From: Granulicella sapmiensis
GTDB taxonomy: Bacteria > Acidobacteriota > Terriglobia > Terriglobales > Acidobacteriaceae
Direction: 5' to 3'
Assembly (NCBI GenBank): GCA_026225395.1
Contig: JAMFSR010000019.1
Span: forward strand, 62,001-126,000
Length of the DNA stretch: 64,000 nucleotides
In this document: positions 34,281 through 42,670 of the stretch, piece after piece
How the letters are laid out: every line of letters begins with the position of its first letter
Position numbering within the stretch: position 1 is the stretch's first letter
Position numbers and translations under genes: made by a program
The notes under the pieces: generated by a model
The model's input: only the letters and a program-made list of their open reading frames with translations
Databases searched by the model: none
Told to the model about the DNA's origin: nothing

Positions 34281-35396
34281 GTGAAAGAAAAAGACACGAC
34301 TGCGGTTCCTTCCCCAAGTTCTATTCATCGTTCCGACGCGACGCCCCAGGGCGAGCCGGAACAGCCGAAACAAGCTGCCGAAGCGACTACGCCGGCAGCC
34401 TCTGGATCGGGAGCTAAGACGCCAGCGGAGAAAAAACGCTCCACGCGGCTTAGTGACGACAAGCGCTTCAAGATCTTCTCCGGCTCGGCGAACCGGCCTT
34501 TGACGGAGGAGATCTGTAAGTTTTTAGGTGTGCCTCTTGGCGAAACGCGTTTGCAGCGCTTCTCCGACGGAGAGACCCACTTTCAGCTCCTTGAAAATGT
34601 GCGTGGCGCAGATGTGTTTTTAGTCCAGCCCACTTGCTTCCCGGTCGACCAGAACCTGGTCGAACTGCTGATCATGATGGACGCGCTCCGGCGCGCCTCA
34701 GCCGGCAGAATCACCGTGGTGGTTCCGTACTACGGCTATGCGCGGCAGGATCGCAAAGATCGCCCGCGTGTCGCAATCACCTCGAAGCTGGTGGCAGACC
34801 TCTTAGTAACTGCTGGTGCAAATCGTGCTCTGTTTGTCGATTTGCACGCGGCGCAGATTCAGGGCTTCTTTAACATCCCGGTGGATCACCTGTTCGCGAG
34901 CCCGGTGCTCGTGGGCTACTTCCGCGATTTGAAGCTGCCGAACCTCACCGTGGTCAGCCCCGATGCAGGTGGCGTGGAGCGGGCAAGATTCTTTGCAAAG
35001 AAGCTCGAAGTTCCGCTCGCAATCGTCGACAAACGCAGGACCGATATCAACGTGACGGAAGTGATGAACGTGATCGGCGATGTGAAGGGCAGGACCTGTT
35101 TGATCCTGGACGACATTGTGGATACAGCGGGAACGTTGGTGAAGACGGCAGATGCGCTGCTTGCACAGGGAGCGGAAAAAGTTTATGCGTGCGCTTCGCA
35201 CGCGGTGCTCTCGGGCCCCGCGATCGATCGCATCCGCGACTCAGGTTTAGAGGAGCTGGTGGTAACCAACACCATTCCTCTTACTGAAGCCGCGCTGAAG
35301 GTTCCAAAGATCAAAGTGCTTTCGATTGCCGGTTTGTTAGGCAGGGCGATCGAAAGCATTCATATGGAAACTTCGGTTTCCACGTTGTTCAACTAA
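34281..35396 (+). CDS. prs: Ribose-phosphate pyrophosphokinase with N-terminal extension
   Basis: Makes PRPP from ribose 5-phosphate and ATP for nucleotide, His and Trp synthesis. The core begins near residue 60 (KIFSGSANRPLTEEICKFLG) and shows the flexible-loop and catalytic region YYGYARQDRKDRPR, FVDLHAAQIQGFF, and the PRPP loop LILDDIVDTAGTL. The first 60 residues are Ala/Pro/Thr/Lys-rich and unlike the usual enzyme of about 315 residues. The GTG at 34281 has GGAG 9 nt upstream, so the extension is probably real. Confidence 0.93.
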   Translation: MKEKDTTAVPSPSSIHRSDATPQGEPEQPKQAAEATTPAASGSGAKTPAEKKRSTRLSDDKRFKIFSGSANRPLTEEICKFLGVPLGETRLQRFSDGETHFQLLENVRGADVFLVQPTCFPVDQNLVELLIMMDALRRASAGRITVVVPYYGYARQDRKDRPRVAITSKLVADLLVTAGANRALFVDLHAAQIQGFFNIPVDHLFASPVLVGYFRDLKLPNLTVVSPDAGGVERARFFAKKLEVPLAIVDKRRTDINVTEVMNVIGDVKGRTCLILDDIVDTAGTLVKTADALLAQGAEKVYACASHAVLSGPAIDRIRDSGLEELVVTNTIPLTEAALKVPKIKVLSIAGLLGRAIESIHMETSVSTLFN

Positions 35397-35402
35397 GAGC
35401 GA

Positions 35403-35433
35403 GTTAACAGGGAACAGTTAACAGCCAACAGAG
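35403..35433. repeat. GGGAACAG/TAACAG repeat, copy 3
   Basis: GTTAACAGGGAACAGTTAAC then AGCCAACAGAG between prs and rplY. Confidence 0.5.
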
Positions 35434-35494
35434 TTTTGTAATTGCAGAAAGGGAGCGAGGCTCAACCTCGTGCCCGATAAAGGAAAAGTGATTT

Positions 35495-36175
35495 ATGGCA
35501 AGCACCACTGTTAGTTCGGTCGTCGCAACGCCCCGCACCGGGACGTTCAACAAGGGTTTTGCGCGCCGCGTGCGCATGCAGGGTTTGATTCCCGCCGTTG
35601 TGTATGGCGCGGGCAAGGAGTCGGTTGCGGTCACGGTTGACCCCAAGGTCATCACCAAGATTCTGTACTCTGATTCCGGTCACAACACCATCTTCGATCT
35701 CGCCATCGAAGGCGCTCCGGCGTCCAAGGGCATGATCGTCGAGTGGCAGAACGAGCCCATCAAGGGTCACCTGCTGCACATCGACATCAAGCGGATCGCG
35801 ATGGACAAGGCGATGCGCGTTTCGGTTCCCGTACAGCTGATCGGAACGCCCGCAGGCGTGAAGATGGGCGGCGGCGTTCTCGGCCAGGTGCTGCATGAGG
35901 TTGAAGTCGAGTGCCTCCCCGGCGATATCCCGAGCCACATCGACGTCGACGTTTCGGCGCTCGAGGTCAATGGCGCGATCCATATTTCCGACCTGCCGCA
36001 CTCCGACAAGATCAAGTTCCTCGGCGGCGAGCACGATCTCGTGGCTCACGTCACCGTGGCGAAGGAAGAAGCTGTTGCTGAGCCGGTTGCCGGCCCCGCG
36101 GAGCCTGAAGTTGCCAAGAAGGGCAAGCAGGATGCTGACGCTGCTGTTCCGGCTGCTGGCGATAAGAAGAAGTAG
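35495..36175 (+). CDS. rplY: 50S ribosomal protein L25 (CTC form)
   Basis: 226 residues: the N-terminal 5S rRNA-binding domain (GFARRVRMQGLIPAVVYGAG), then the long CTC/TL5-type C-terminal beta domain (VECLPGDIPSHIDVDVSALE) and a Lys/Ala-rich tail. It belongs to the general-stress form of bL25. It lies between prs and pth, an order conserved in many bacteria. Confidence 0.95.
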   Translation: MASTTVSSVVATPRTGTFNKGFARRVRMQGLIPAVVYGAGKESVAVTVDPKVITKILYSDSGHNTIFDLAIEGAPASKGMIVEWQNEPIKGHLLHIDIKRIAMDKAMRVSVPVQLIGTPAGVKMGGGVLGQVLHEVEVECLPGDIPSHIDVDVSALEVNGAIHISDLPHSDKIKFLGGEHDLVAHVTVAKEEAVAEPVAGPAEPEVAKKGKQDADAAVPAAGDKKK

Positions 36176-36181
36176 TTTTGA

Positions 36182-36213
36182 AGCTTCCAGCTCCTGGCCA
36201 GGAGCTGGAAGCT
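36182..36213. repeat. Perfect 32-bp palindrome between rplY and pth
   Basis: AGCTTCCAGCTCCTGG followed directly by its exact inverse complement, with no spacer. It starts 6 bp after the rplY stop and ends 15 bp before the pth start. Confidence 0.85.
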
Positions 36214-36228
36214 AGAGGCTTGTGCGAC

Positions 36229-36825
36229 GTGAAGCTGATTGTCGGTCTTGGGAATCCTGGTCCGGAGTACGCATTCACGCCGCACAATGCCGGGTTTCTG
36301 GCTATCGATCGCATCGCGGAGATTTGTGCGGTGCAGGTAGCCAACCGTCGCGGAAGAGCGCTGACGGGCAAGGCAAAGCTGATGGGACACGATGTCCTCT
36401 TAGCCAAGCCTGAGACTTTTATGAATTTGAGCGGGCTTTCGGTAGCCGCTTTGTTGAACGACCTTGGGCTCGGCATAGGAGACTTGATTGTCCTCTACGA
36501 CGAGCTGGCTTTTCCCCTCGGCACACTGCGGCTTGCAGAGCGTGGCTCACCGGGCGGGCACAACGGAGTGAAGTCGATCTCCGAAGTGCTCGGAACGCAG
36601 GACTGGCTTCGCATCCGCATCGGCGTCGGCAAACCGCCGCTCGAAACGGGACGCGTGATCAAGGCCGGCGGCAAGGAGTATCTGTTGGCTCCCATGCGCA
36701 AGCAGGAGTTGATGGTGATGGATGAAGTACTCGACCAGGCTGTACGCGCGGTCGAGGCTGTGCTGACAAAAGGTGTCGGGGCAGCAATGAATGAGTTCAA
36801 TCGGAAGCAGGAAAGTGAATCGTGA
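36229..36825 (+). CDS. pth: Peptidyl-tRNA hydrolase
   Basis: Releases tRNA from stalled peptidyl-tRNA. 198 residues from the GTG at 36229: KLIVGLGNPGPEY, catalytic H19 in TPHNAGF, KPETFMNLSG, YDELAFPLGTLR and GGHNGVKSI. The frame is open upstream to 36178, but that part is encoded by the 32-bp palindrome and homology begins at VKLIVGLGNPG. The Asp of YDEL completes the active site. Confidence 0.95.
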   Translation: MKLIVGLGNPGPEYAFTPHNAGFLAIDRIAEICAVQVANRRGRALTGKAKLMGHDVLLAKPETFMNLSGLSVAALLNDLGLGIGDLIVLYDELAFPLGTLRLAERGSPGGHNGVKSISEVLGTQDWLRIRIGVGKPPLETGRVIKAGGKEYLLAPMRKQELMVMDEVLDQAVRAVEAVLTKGVGAAMNEFNRKQESES

Positions 36826-36909
36826 TCGCTATTCACTCGTAACAACAACCTTCCACACCGACTCAAACGATCGAGCGGTGCGGGGCAGAACCCCGCAGAA
36901 AGAAACACT

Positions 36910-37365
36910 ATGAATCGCACTTACGAAATCATGTTTATCGTTCGCCCGGATGTTGAAGAAGCCGAGCAGGACAAGCTCATCGAGACGTTCTCGGGCTATG
37001 TTACCTCCGGTGGCGGAACGATCAAGTCGACCGAGAAGATGGGTCGCCGTCGCCTCGCTTACACGGTGAAGAAGTTCAACGACGGCTTCTACGTGCTGCT
37101 GATCGTTGAAGCGCCTGCCGCTCTCGTGGCTGAGCTCGAGCGCCGCCTTCGCGTCTCCGAGCCCGTCATCAAGTTCCTCACCGTCCGCATGGACGAGGAA
37201 GACAAGCGCGTGGCCAAGATCAAGAAGCATCGCGATGCGCACGTAAAGCGCAGCGCCCTGCCGACGCAGAGCGCCGAAGCGACTGCTCCTGCTGAGGCTC
37301 CCGCGGCTGTTGCCGAAGCTCCCGCTGCTGAAGTTGCAGCCGAGCCTGTTGCCGCAGCGGTCTAG
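36910..37365 (+). CDS. rpsF: 30S ribosomal protein S6
   Basis: 151 residues; the bS6 fold occupies the first 100 (RTYEIMFIVRPDVEEAE, MGRRRLAYTVKKFNDGFY). An Ala/Pro/Glu-rich tail of about 45 residues follows. It heads an rpsF-rpsR-rplI operon. A leader hairpin TGCGGGG/CCCCGCA (36879-36897) lies just before the start and could take part in S6:S18 feedback, but the conserved motif was not confirmed. Confidence 0.95.
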   Translation: MNRTYEIMFIVRPDVEEAEQDKLIETFSGYVTSGGGTIKSTEKMGRRRLAYTVKKFNDGFYVLLIVEAPAALVAELERRLRVSEPVIKFLTVRMDEEDKRVAKIKKHRDAHVKRSALPTQSAEATAPAEAPAAVAEAPAAEVAAEPVAAAV

Positions 37366-37542
37366 TTCAAGCTTTCGCTGGTTCTGCTTTGCAGGCCGGC
37401 TGATAAGGACAAACACTAACGCCGCACATCGCTCCCAGGTTTTCGCAAGAAGACCAAGTCCAGAGGCCCCAGCGCGGGTCTGGAGCGCGAGTGGCAGAAC
37501 CGCTGACAGCCAACGCTGGCAGCAGACAAAAGGATAAGCAAC

Positions 37543-37926
37543 ATGGCTGACGAGACAGTACCGGCAACACCCGCAGCATCTTCCGAAGGCAGCAGCACAC
37601 CGAGCACCGGTGGCGGCGCACCCCGCACCGGCGGCTACCAGGGATCGCGCCCTGCCGGCGCACGTCCTCCCCGTCCCGCGGGCGCGGGCGGTGGTCCTGG
37701 CGGACGCAAGTTCTTCCGCCGCAAGAAGGTTTGCAAGTTCACCGTGGAGAAGATCGACACGATCAGCTACCGCGATGTGCGCCTGCTTCAGCAGTTCGTT
37801 TCCGATCGCGGCAAGATCATCCCGCGCCGTCTTTCGGGCACCAGTGCACCGTTCCAGCGCAAGCTGACACGGGCGATCAAGCAGGCTCGCGCTATCGCGC
37901 TTCTGCCCTACGCCGCACGCTTCTAG
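37543..37926 (+). CDS. rpsR: 30S ribosomal protein S18 with long N-terminal extension
   Basis: 127 residues; the last 65 are standard bS18 ([37 protein letters not shown]). The first 60 are rich in Gly, Ala, Pro, Thr and Ser, roughly doubling the usual size. ATG with AAAGGATAAGCAAC upstream. The 177-nt gap to rpsF lacks ssb or priB. Confidence 0.95.
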   Translation: MADETVPATPAASSEGSSTPSTGGGAPRTGGYQGSRPAGARPPRPAGAGGGPGGRKFFRRKKVCKFTVEKIDTISYRDVRLLQQFVSDRGKIIPRRLSGTSAPFQRKLTRAIKQARAIALLPYAARF

Positions 37927-38019
37927 TGATGAACTGCGCCGAGTGAGGCGCGCCTTGAGGCCTGCGTAGTAAATGCCCGCAGCCACAAGCAAGCTTGAGC
38001 AAGATATTGGAGAAGTGTC

Positions 38020-38550
38020 ATGGAAGTGATTCTCAAGGAAGACGTAAATAAGCTTGGCCACCGCGGCGACGTAGTCAAAGTCGCAGCTGGTTATGGCCGC
38101 AACTATCTACTGCCCGGTAAGCTGGCTATCGAAGCCACCGTGGCCAACAAAGCTGTCATCGAACAGATGAAGGCTTCGGCCATCCGCAAATCGGCCGGTG
38201 AGAAGGACGGCGCGGTCGCATTCGGCGAGCAGCTCAACAGTGCTGTTGTCGTGTTCGAGCGCAAGACCTCGGCTACGGGCCAGCTCTTCGGCTCCGTCAC
38301 CTCGCAGGACATCGCAGCCGCTCTCGAAGAGCAGGGCCTCAAGGTCGACCGTCGCAAGATCCACCTCGACGACCCCTTGAAGACCGTTGGCGAGTATCAC
38401 GTACCGGTTCGCATTCACCGCGAAGTCACCGCACACGTGCAGGTGACCATCAAGAGCGATGCGCCGGAAGGCGCGGATGCTCCGGTCGAAGACACGGACA
38501 CCGGGTTCGTTTCGCTCTACACGGGCGAGTTGGACGACGGCCGCGACTAA
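38020..38550 (+). CDS. rplI: 50S ribosomal protein L9
   Basis: 176 residues with the bL9 signature in EVILKEDVNKLGHRGDVVKV and the AAGYGRNYLLPGKLA region, a long connecting helix and the C-terminal domain (LFGSVTSQDIAAALEEQGLK). The C-terminal 25 residues go beyond the usual 150. Last gene of the S6-S18-L9 unit. Confidence 0.95.
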   Translation: MEVILKEDVNKLGHRGDVVKVAAGYGRNYLLPGKLAIEATVANKAVIEQMKASAIRKSAGEKDGAVAFGEQLNSAVVVFERKTSATGQLFGSVTSQDIAAALEEQGLKVDRRKIHLDDPLKTVGEYHVPVRIHREVTAHVQVTIKSDAPEGADAPVEDTDTGFVSLYTGELDDGRD

Positions 38551-38555
38551 GCAGC

Positions 38556-38577
38556 GAACGGGTAACAGCCAACAGAG
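38556..38577. repeat. GGGAACAG/TAACAG repeat, copy 4
   Basis: GAACGGGTAACAGCCAACAG plus AG directly before the rplI terminator; closest to copy 3. Confidence 0.5.
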
Positions 38578-38581
38578 AAAG

Positions 38582-38620
38582 CAACGCCCACATTCCGAGG
38601 AGTGTGGGCGTTGTTGTTTG
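38582..38620 (+). terminator. Terminator of the rpsF-rpsR-rplI operon
   Basis: Perfect 11-bp stem CAACGCCCACA/TGTGGGCGTTG followed by TTGTTTG. Confidence 0.85.
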
Positions 38621-38637
38621 TGCTCTCGTGCCGAAGC

Positions 38638-39282
38638 TTATGCTGCGGAGTGATGGATTGACTTCCACGAAGTCCCACCGTTCGCCAGCTTATCCTGCCA
38701 CTTACTTGCGATGCTCAAAAATCGACGGATAGCAAACGTTGTCACAAGGACCGCAGCGCACCCAACCGCCAACGACACCGGGATGAACGTATAGCCGGCC
38801 ACTTCATGCACCGGCACCGGCGGCGCACTCGCCTGCACTCCGATGCGGTAGAGATGGTGATGCACCACAAACACGCCGGTCCGGCCAGGAAAGAACGGCT
38901 TCACCAGCGCCGCGATAATGAAGCTGATGCCGGTCAGGTATCCCACCAGCCCGCAGAAGAACACGACAGCACCGGTAAAACCCCTGCTCGCAATACGCAG
39001 CGTAGCCCGCAGCAGCAGCATGGGTGAGACGCTGTAGCGTGCCTCGCGAACCAGCGCGCCATCGCGATAGTCAGCCGCAAGCTGCTGCGGCGTGCCCAGC
39101 CGCGCAATCACGGTGGCGGCGGGCAGGCCGTTGAGTTCCATCGAATCGTGGATGTGCGCGGCGATCTCGCGCAGGATATCTTCGCGCTCCGCGAGCGTCA
39201 TCGGCGCCAGGCGTGCGCGAAGGTCGGAAAGAAAGTCGCCGATGAGAAGTTGGTCGGGGTGCAGTTCAGGCGTCAATGTCAT
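38638..39282 (-). CDS. HAAS-domain membrane protein
   Basis: 214 residues. The N-terminal part (LRARLAPMTLAEREDILREI with AAHIHDSME) is the helical HAAS/DUF1700-type domain usually encoded next to PadR regulators; two or more membrane segments follow (AVVFFCGLVGYLTGISFIIA; SLAVGCAAVLVTTFAI). The function is unknown, probably a membrane-linked sensor partner. The start overlaps the PadR stop by 4 nt. Confidence 0.75.
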   Translation of the reverse strand: MTLTPELHPDQLLIGDFLSDLRARLAPMTLAEREDILREIAAHIHDSMELNGLPAATVIARLGTPQQLAADYRDGALVREARYSVSPMLLLRATLRIASRGFTGAVVFFCGLVGYLTGISFIIAALVKPFFPGRTGVFVVHHHLYRIGVQASAPPVPVHEVAGYTFIPVSLAVGCAAVLVTTFAIRRFLSIASKWQDKLANGGTSWKSIHHSAA

Positions 39283-39668
39283 TGGATCACCTCTTCAGAT
39301 TCGAGTACGGGTTCGAGAAGCTGTGTAAGGCCGCTGGAGAAATCCATCCAGGCGGCAGCCATCAGGCGAAGGCGCTCGCGGCCGGCGTCGGTCAGCGAGT
39401 AGTACTTGCGCGGATGCCCGGCGTCGGCTTCCACCCACTCTGAGGTGAGCAGCGCTTCTGTCCGCAGCCGGTTCAGGATGGGGTAGATGGTGCCCTCGGC
39501 GAGCACCAGCCGCGACTGTGCCTCAAGAAAGCGGATGATTTCCAGCCCGTAGAGCCGCCCACGCCACAGGCTGGCGAGCGCTGCCATCTCCAGAGCACCC
39601 TTGCGAAGCTGCGCCTCCCAGCGGTCGGGCTGGTCAGCTTCCGGGGCGGGGAATCGTTTTATCGCCAT
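39279..39668 (-). CDS. PadR family transcriptional regulator
   Basis: 129-residue winged-helix regulator: LRKGALEMAALASLWRGRLYG, EGTIYPILNRLRTEALL, and GHPRKYYSLTDAGRERL in the wing. The ATG at 39668 has GAGGT 9 nt upstream. It is the first gene of a PadR-HAAS pair and probably represses its own promoter. Confidence 0.88.
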   Translation of the reverse strand: MAIKRFPAPEADQPDRWEAQLRKGALEMAALASLWRGRLYGLEIIRFLEAQSRLVLAEGTIYPILNRLRTEALLTSEWVEADAGHPRKYYSLTDAGRERLRLMAAAWMDFSSGLTQLLEPVLESEEVIQ

Positions 39669-39690
39669 AGCAAAATACCTCGTATAGCAA

Positions 39691-39719
39691 TGTATATGGC
39701 GACGCTGAGACTTTGTCAA
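39691..39719 (-). promoter_or_regulatory. Sigma-70 type promoter of padR-HAAS
   Basis: Consensus TTGACA (39714-39719), exactly 17-nt spacer, then TATACA (39691-39696) on the minus strand. A TATAC-ATTGC-TATAC repeat spans the -10 and start region and may be the PadR site. Confidence 0.8.
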
Positions 39720-39733
39720 GAATCTTCTAAAGC

Positions 39734-41056
39734 TTATTCGTATTTCAGCGTGGAGACGGGATCGAGCTTGGCTGCGCGGTTGGCTGGCAGCGTGCCAAAA
39801 ATAATGCCGACGATCATTGACGTACTCAGAGCGATGATGGCGCTCCAGGGCAGGCCCATAGGAATCTGGAAGTCGGTGAAGATGCGCACACTGAACGGCA
39901 GCGCCAGTCCGAGCACGGTTCCCAGCACGCCGCCGCATAACGACAGGAATACGGCCTCGGTAAGGAACTGCATGCGGATCTCACGGCTGGTCGCGCCCAT
40001 GGCCTTGCGGATGCCGATCTCCTTGATGCGCGACTGCACATTCGCCAGCATGGAGTTCATGATGCCCACGCCCGAGACGATCAGCGTAATGCCGGAAGCC
40101 AGTACGAGCACGATCGTCAGCATGTCCGCAACCTTGCCCATGGTCTGCAGGATATCGGTCAGCGTCTGCGCCTTGTAAACGCTGGTGGCACGGTGGCGGC
40201 TCTGGATGATCTCGGTGATGTGCCTTGCGGCGGGCTCGACTTCCGCCGTGGTCGCCATGCTGAAGAAGATCTCTTTTAGCTGGTCGGTTCCAGTGAAGTA
40301 GCGGGCCACTTCATAAGGAACCAGCAGCGTGTGCTCGGAGATTTCCGACTGCCCATAGGTGTCGATGCTTTCCATGAAGACGCCGATCACCGTAAATGGA
40401 ATGCCATTCACGGTAATGGTGCGGCCGACGGCGGACTGATAGCTTCCGTAAAGCTCGGTAGCCATAGGGCCGACCAGAACGGCGACGTGCCCGTGGGTGA
40501 TGGCGTCCTGGTCGTCGAAGAAGCGGCCGGCCTTGATCTTCAGGTTGCGCACCTGTTTGTACTGTGGGCTCACGCCGAGCAGCATCGCGTCTTTTGTCTG
40601 GCCGCTGCCCACCGAGATGTTGTCGTGAAATTCCAGCATGGGCGACATCGCCACAATACCCGGCACCTGCTCATGCACGGCCAGCATGTCTTCCCGCGTC
40701 ATGTAATCGGGCGTGCTCACGTTGTTCGGCCCCATCACCAGGCCGCCCGAGTACTGCATCTCCACCTTATTGGGACCGAGGCCGGAGATCGTGTCGATCG
40801 CATACTGTTTGCCGGTCAGGCCCACCGTCACTACCAGCACAATCGAAGCCGAACCGATCACCATGCCGAGCATCGTCAGCAGGAAGCGCGTCTTGCTGGC
40901 GCAGAAGCTTTCATACGCCAGACGGAGGGTCTCCCCGAAGGCTACGGTGGTGCGCGCGCTTCTCAGCGTGAGGTCGAAGGTGGATGTTCCGCGCGGACGC
41001 TTGCGGCGCTCTGCCCGAGGTGCTTCGCTTGCCGGATTCGTGATGGTGGAGGACAT
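39734..41056 (-). CDS. ABC transporter permease, MacB/FtsX type
   Basis: 440 residues with four membrane helices: one near residue 55-80 (FLLTMLGMVIGSASIVLVV), a large periplasmic MacB-like domain, and three C-terminal helices containing IKEIGIRKAMGATSREI, the coupling region of FtsX-type permeases. It would work with an ABC ATPase and a membrane fusion protein, but neither is next to it. The ATG at 41056 is used; a start 7 codons upstream is possible. Confidence 0.87.
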   Translation of the reverse strand: MSSTITNPASEAPRAERRKRPRGTSTFDLTLRSARTTVAFGETLRLAYESFCASKTRFLLTMLGMVIGSASIVLVVTVGLTGKQYAIDTISGLGPNKVEMQYSGGLVMGPNNVSTPDYMTREDMLAVHEQVPGIVAMSPMLEFHDNISVGSGQTKDAMLLGVSPQYKQVRNLKIKAGRFFDDQDAITHGHVAVLVGPMATELYGSYQSAVGRTITVNGIPFTVIGVFMESIDTYGQSEISEHTLLVPYEVARYFTGTDQLKEIFFSMATTAEVEPAARHITEIIQSRHRATSVYKAQTLTDILQTMGKVADMLTIVLVLASGITLIVSGVGIMNSMLANVQSRIKEIGIRKAMGATSREIRMQFLTEAVFLSLCGGVLGTVLGLALPFSVRIFTDFQIPMGLPWSAIIALSTSMIVGIIFGTLPANRAAKLDPVSTLKYE

Positions 41057-41288
41057 ACGCCTGGCCGCCCGCTCCAAATAGTGTCTTCAGTATCGCAGCC
41101 CGGCCGTGCTTTGGGAGGCTGCAAGGGCCTAGAATGTGATGCAACCGCAGGAATCCAAAGTATTGCGAATAGCTTCTTAAGAGCAGATGCAATTGGCGGC
41201 ACGATCGCTTCATCAGGATGAGGTTCGGCACGAAGTGCTCCTGCGAATGCAAGCCCCCGAAACACATGCCTAGGATGTTGGTTCGAGG

Positions 41289-42659
41289 ATGAAACCAGAG
41301 AGTTTGTTCCGATTTCCCATTGAGCTCGACCCCGGTCTGCTGGAATATCTGGGCGTGGTTCAGCGCGTCTGCCTGTCAGTAGCCTTGGCGATCGCAGTAA
41401 TGGTGCTCACGGCCTGGTTTGCCCCTTCGCTAGGCAGGTTTCTTCCGGCCGGCTGGAGCGTGATGAGAGCCAACACGGCGCTGTTGGCGCTCTGCTCGGT
41501 GCTGAGCCTCCTCTGCTCTCAGCCGCGGCGTTCCCAGAGCATGGTCACAGCCGGCCGACTAATCGCTGTGTTCGTCGGGTTGATGGGTACGGCCACGCTG
41601 CTGGAGTATGCGACCGGTGCAGACCTGCGAATCGATGCTCTTTTGCCGGTTAACCCCCTCAATGGGCCCGTGGGACGAATGTCCCCGCAAACGGCGTTTT
41701 GCTTTGCCCTGCTTTCGGTGGTGCTGTTCCTCTTGCGTGAGCGGAAGCGGATCGGGTCAATTGTGGCCGATATCTTCGTCTGTGGGTTCTGCGTAATGGT
41801 GCTGGTCATCGCCTCCGGCTACCTGTACGGTGCGCTGCGGCTGTTTGGCATTTCCAGCGACAGCCGCACCGCGCTGCAGACGATGACCTGCCTCCTCCTG
41901 CTGGCGTTTGTGGCCCTTGGCCGGCGGGCTGAGTTTGGCATGTTCGGCATCCTGCTGGGAACGGGTATCGGCAGCAAGATCGCCCGGTTCGCGTTTCCGA
42001 TCGTGCTTGTGCTGCCCTTTGTCCTGGAAGCCGGGCGAGGTCTCTCCGTACGGACCGGCCTGTTCGGCGTCGAGTATGCCACCGCAGTAGAGACCGCGCT
42101 TTCGGTTCTGCTGGCATTTGGGCTGATCCTCGGTCTGGCGTGGCGGATCGACAGCCTTGAGCGCGATATTCGCGATCTTTCCCTGCGCGACGAACTCACC
42201 AGGCTCTACAACCGGCGCGGTTTTTACCTGCTGGCGGAGCAGGCCCTGCGGCTGGCGCAGCGCTCACGCACGCCGTTTTCGGTACTCTTTATCGACCTCG
42301 ACAACCTCAAGCAGATCAACGACACGCTCGGCCATGAGATGGGGTCGGAGTTTCTTCGCGAAGTCGCGGAGCTGCTGTACAACTTTGTGCGCCGCTCGGA
42401 CGTCGTGGGACGGGTCGGTGGCGATGAGTTTGTGGTGGCTGGGCAATCGAGCGAGACTGCGATGCGCAACATGGCCCAGCGCCTGGAAGAGGCCGTGGAG
42501 CTCAGAGATTCGCAGCCCGGACGCCTGTATCCATTCAGCTTTAGCCTGGGTTTGGCGACGACGAATGAAGACGCCCCGGAGTCGCTCGAAGACCTGCTGC
42601 ATCGTGCGGACGGTGCCATGTACAGGAGCAAGCGGCTCAAGAAGCAGCTCGTTTCCTAA
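41289..42659 (+). CDS. Membrane diguanylate cyclase (GGDEF)
   Basis: 456 residues: about eight membrane helices form an N-terminal sensor (residues 25-285), then a GGDEF domain starting LSLRDELTRLYNRRGFYLL. The active site is intact (GRVGGDEFVV) and the RxxD inhibition site is present five residues before it (RRSD), so it should make c-di-GMP and be product-inhibited. No EAL domain. Its ligand is unknown. Confidence 0.92.
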   Translation: MKPESLFRFPIELDPGLLEYLGVVQRVCLSVALAIAVMVLTAWFAPSLGRFLPAGWSVMRANTALLALCSVLSLLCSQPRRSQSMVTAGRLIAVFVGLMGTATLLEYATGADLRIDALLPVNPLNGPVGRMSPQTAFCFALLSVVLFLLRERKRIGSIVADIFVCGFCVMVLVIASGYLYGALRLFGISSDSRTALQTMTCLLLLAFVALGRRAEFGMFGILLGTGIGSKIARFAFPIVLVLPFVLEAGRGLSVRTGLFGVEYATAVETALSVLLAFGLILGLAWRIDSLERDIRDLSLRDELTRLYNRRGFYLLAEQALRLAQRSRTPFSVLFIDLDNLKQINDTLGHEMGSEFLREVAELLYNFVRRSDVVGRVGGDEFVVAGQSSETAMRNMAQRLEEAVELRDSQPGRLYPFSFSLGLATTNEDAPESLEDLLHRADGAMYRSKRLKKQLVS

Positions 42660-42670
42660 AACACCGGAGC

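Noticed and set aside
36178-36228. Pth start at 36178
   Set aside because: The added residues come from the 32-bp palindrome; family homology starts at the GTG 36229.
36826-36909. S6:S18 regulatory RNA motif in the rpsF leader
   Set aside because: A stable hairpin exists, but the specific bulged CCG arrangement could not be confirmed by eye.
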